NCBI RefSeq assembly: GCF_003384935.1
Contig: NZ_QTTQ01000011.1
Location: 740,718-804,717, forward strand
Reading direction: 5' to 3'
DNA from: Lutibacter oceani
GTDB lineage: Bacteria > Bacteroidota > Bacteroidia > Flavobacteriales > Flavobacteriaceae
Length of the DNA: 64,000 nucleotides
Shown: piece after piece, positions 62,116 to 64,000 of the stretch
Position numbering within the stretch: the first letter of the stretch is position 1
How the letters are laid out: every line of letters starts with the position of its first letter
Notes under the pieces: generated by a model
Told to the model about the DNA's origin: nothing
The model's input: only the letters and a program-made list of their open reading frames with translations
The model's database searches: none
Position numbers and translations under genes: made by a program

Positions 62116-62592
62116 TTAAAACCCTTCTTTTTCTCCAGTTTTTGGCATTCCTGAATAATGAACGTGAACGATTCTCCAATTATTATTTATTTTCTTTAGA
62201 ATTTGAGTTTCCCTACCCTTGGACTGCATTGCTGTGCCGTCCGCAAACGTTGCATCATAAACCCAATAAAATTCCACCCAAGCAACATTATTATAAACAT
62301 TAATTGTTTCATTGGAGCTTTTTAAATCTCTAGTTTTAAACCTCTCTCTAAACATTCCATAGAAATTATCTTTTACACCATTCCAACCTTTTTCGTGACC
62401 TCTGGGATGTATAAAAGAAACCTCAGGAATATCTGCCCAAACCTTGACTCCCAAGATTGTATCTGCCTTATTTATAGAAACTTTATAATCTTCAATAAGT
62501 TGTTTAATTGCATTTTCATCTTTTGTAAAGTTTTGAGCAAAACCAGAAAGCGATATGTATAGTACCAATACTGAAAGAGCGATTTTTTTCAT
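62116..62592 (-). CDS. Secreted SnoaL/NTF2-like protein
   Basis: 158 residues with a signal peptide (about 1-19, ending GFAQ). The NTF2-like cone fold is suggested by NAIKQLIEDYKVSINKADTI at the start and WVEFYWVYDATFADGTAMQSKGRETQILKKINNNWRIVHVHYSGMP at the end, as in DUF4440/SnoaL_3 proteins. Function and ligand are unknown. It is convergent with the hydrolase gene. Confidence 0.75.
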   Translation of the reverse strand: MKKIALSVLVLYISLSGFAQNFTKDENAIKQLIEDYKVSINKADTILGVKVWADIPEVSFIHPRGHEKGWNGVKDNFYGMFRERFKTRDLKSSNETINVYNNVAWVEFYWVYDATFADGTAMQSKGRETQILKKINNNWRIVHVHYSGMPKTGEKEGF

Positions 62593-62675
62593 TTTTTTAA
62601 ATATTTAATTTCACTGCAAAAGTGCAATACAATTATGAAATCGACAAGGTAGAAATAACCCTTTAAATGATACTT

Positions 62676-63548
62676 TTACTCCATATTGGATATTTCCCTG
62701 AATTCAACGGGGGTATTTTTGGTATGTTTACGAAAATATTTGATGAAATTTGTTGGTTCTCCAAACCCTAAATCAAAGGCAATTTCTTTAACATTTTTAG
62801 CAGTGTGTGCCAGAAGGCGTTTAGCAGCTAATAGTATTCTGTGATCAATTATTTCTTTAGGTGTTTTACCTAAAACTTTAGTAGTAGCTTGATTTAATCT
62901 TTTTTGGGTAATGCAAATTTGTTTTGAATAGTAGCTAACTTGTTTGTGATTTTTATAACCTTTTTCTAAAAAGTCTTTGAATATCATAACATAATCCAAG
63001 TCAATATCTTTTTTAAGTTCAATAAAATTTTGTTCCCGTTTTACTCTTTCTGAGTGCAACAAAAAATTATGAAGTAGATTTTTCAGGATTTCAGGTTGGA
63101 AATTGTCTTTTGGGTTTTGAAGTTCGCATTTCATTAGTTTTAACAAATCAGAAAATAATTCTGATTGCTTGTGTACTTGAATTTTCGAAACAAAAAATAA
63201 ATCATTGAACAAAATACTATTCCGTAAATATTTCAAGTCACTTTCAGTTTTGCAATAAAAAGTATCGGTAAATAAAATGACTTTTCCATCGAATTTATTT
63301 TTGTTGTCAAACCGATGTACTATGTCTTTATTAAGAAATAACAAAGTATTAGGTTTTATTTCTATTGGATTAAAATCAACCAAATGAGTTGGGCTACCTT
63401 GTTGAAACCAAATAATGTGATAAAACCCAGCTCTGTGTGTTGTGGTTATTGTGTCTTTATGTTTTTTGTACAATTCAGCTAAGTCCACAATTTCAAATTC
63501 TTGTGCAAGCCCAGTCTTAAAATCGTATTTTTTAATTTCTTCTGACAT
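62676..63548 (-). CDS. AraC-family transcriptional regulator
   Basis: 290 residues. An N-terminal cupin-like sensor domain (about 20-150) includes FYHIIWFQQGSPTHLVDFNPIEIKPNTLLFLNKDIVHRF. The C-terminal double HTH (about 190-288) has the AraC signature NVKEIAFDLGFGEPTNFIKYFRKHTKNTPVEFR. The ligand and targets are unknown. Its upstream neighbour, in the same direction, is thiL. It is 83 bases from the SnoaL-like gene, a possible target. Confidence 0.9.
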   Translation of the reverse strand: MSEEIKKYDFKTGLAQEFEIVDLAELYKKHKDTITTTHRAGFYHIIWFQQGSPTHLVDFNPIEIKPNTLLFLNKDIVHRFDNKNKFDGKVILFTDTFYCKTESDLKYLRNSILFNDLFFVSKIQVHKQSELFSDLLKLMKCELQNPKDNFQPEILKNLLHNFLLHSERVKREQNFIELKKDIDLDYVMIFKDFLEKGYKNHKQVSYYSKQICITQKRLNQATTKVLGKTPKEIIDHRILLAAKRLLAHTAKNVKEIAFDLGFGEPTNFIKYFRKHTKNTPVEFREISNME

Positions 63549-63686
63549 TTATTGATTGGCGATCTGCAATTGCGACTAAAGGTTTAAATCCGTTATAAAT
63601 ATATTATTTAATAGAATTTATTTCCGTATAAACACATGTTTTTCTTTAATTAATTGATAAGGAGTAACTTATATTTATAACCTTAT

Positions 63687-64000
63687 TTAACTTAAAGCGT
63701 TCCAACCTTGTGCGGTTAATTTAATTTGCTGTCCAGCCCTAGTTACTAAATTTGCCCCAAGAGATTCATCAGTAATATGACCAATAACTGTTAAATGCGG
63801 ATTTCCTTTTATTTTTGGAAAATCTTCTTGAGAAATGGTAAACAACAATTCATATTCTTCACCACCACTTAATGCAATAGTTGTACTATTTAAATCAAAT
63901 TCTTCACATGTGGAAATTACTTGTGGATCTAACGGAATTTTTTCTTCATATAAATTACAACCAACTTTAGACTGTTTACAAATGTGTAAAATTTCAGAAG
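63687..64000 (-). CDS. thiL: Thiamine-monophosphate kinase, C-terminal part (5' end outside window)
   Basis: The last 104 codons of a gene that enters from the right edge. The translation includes ALSGGEEYELLFTI, the ThiL substrate-loop signature, then FPKIKGNPHLTVIGHITDE and a C-terminal AGQQIKLTAQGWNALS before the TAA at 63687-63689. ThiL phosphorylates TMP to thiamine diphosphate, the cofactor that KorAB in this window needs. Only the C-terminal ATP-binding half is visible. Confidence 0.85.
   Translation of the reverse strand, partial: SEILHICKQSKVGCNLYEEKIPLDPQVISTCEEFDLNSTTIALSGGEEYELLFTISQEDFPKIKGNPHLTVIGHITDESLGANLVTRAGQQIKLTAQGWNALS

Noticed and set aside
62067..62303. Small plus-strand frame after the alpha/beta hydrolase
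   Set aside because: It lies opposite the SnoaL-like gene, which has a good signal peptide and domain, and its own translation looks random.
63549..63686. Gap between the AraC gene and thiL
   Set aside because: No open frame, hairpin with T-run or clear box was seen; left unannotated.
1..64000. tRNA, rRNA, CRISPR, insertion sequence, prophage or toxin-antitoxin loci
   Set aside because: No repeats with spacers, transposase-like proteins, integrase genes, terminal inverted repeats or cloverleaf-type sequences were recognised; base composition looks even across the window.

Overview
The window is a 64 kb stretch of an AT-rich Flavobacteriaceae (Bacteroidota) chromosome, probably from a marine or sediment member that can live with little oxygen. 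The evidence is the low GC, the near absence of Shine-Dalgarno sites, many flavobacterial -7 promoter boxes (TAnnTTTG), Bacteroidota-type housekeeping genes (rbfA, lolE-like, ftsX-DUF3098-uppP-truB) and a clade II nitrous oxide reductase cluster. The species cannot be fixed from the sequence. I see no rRNA, tRNA, CRISPR array, insertion sequence or prophage. Genes at both window edges are cut (a Na+/H+ antiporter at the left, thiL at the right).

Layout. 1-4.7 kb: antiporter, an LpxH-like phosphoesterase overlapping a GT-B glycosyltransferase, a Gfo/Idh/MocA oxidoreductase, AlkB. 4.7-14.9 kb (minus): an 11-subunit complex I operon, nuoABCDHIJKLMN, with no nuoEFG, plus one small unknown gene. 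15.0-18.4 kb: korAB (2-oxoacid:ferredoxin oxidoreductase), divergent from a 2[4Fe-4S] ferredoxin. 18.5-30.8 kb: housekeeping genes (lepA, dusB, rbfA, ftsX, uppP, truB), a methylmalonyl-CoA epimerase and small unknowns. 31.0-38.1 kb: the nos cluster (FAS1 lipoprotein, cytochrome c lipoprotein, nosZ, nosB-like, nosL, nosD, nosF, nosY). 38.2-40.0 kb: Bax inhibitor-1 family protein and meaB. 40.2-49.7 kb (minus): an eight-gene methylmalonyl-CoA operon with a Na+-pumping decarboxylase, a CoA-transferase and both mutase subunits. 50-57.7 kb: secreted proteins, a universal stress protein, and a two-component pair made of a PAS histidine kinase and a receiver-cNMP-Crp regulator. 57.8-64 kb: aminopeptidase P, aspartokinase facing an ACT-domain regulator, alpha/beta hydrolase, AraC regulator, thiL.

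How it fits together. Kor reduces ferredoxin, and a complex I without the NADH-oxidising module can take electrons from that ferredoxin. NosZ is an anaerobic electron sink, and the methylmalonyl operon links succinyl-CoA to propionyl-CoA through a sodium pump. The main finding is that the promoters of nuo, korAB, fdx, nos, the methylmalonyl operon and usp all carry a TGA-N6-TCA dyad (CRP/FNR type) at the same place: 34 or 35 bases upstream of the -7 box. The window also encodes a plausible reader: the receiver-Crp fusion keeps the Glu-x3-Arg pair that CRP and FNR use to read TGA half-sites, and its partner kinase has a PAS domain with a His at the FixL haem-ligand position. I propose that they form one low-oxygen or NO-responsive regulon. 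The link from regulator to sites is inference.
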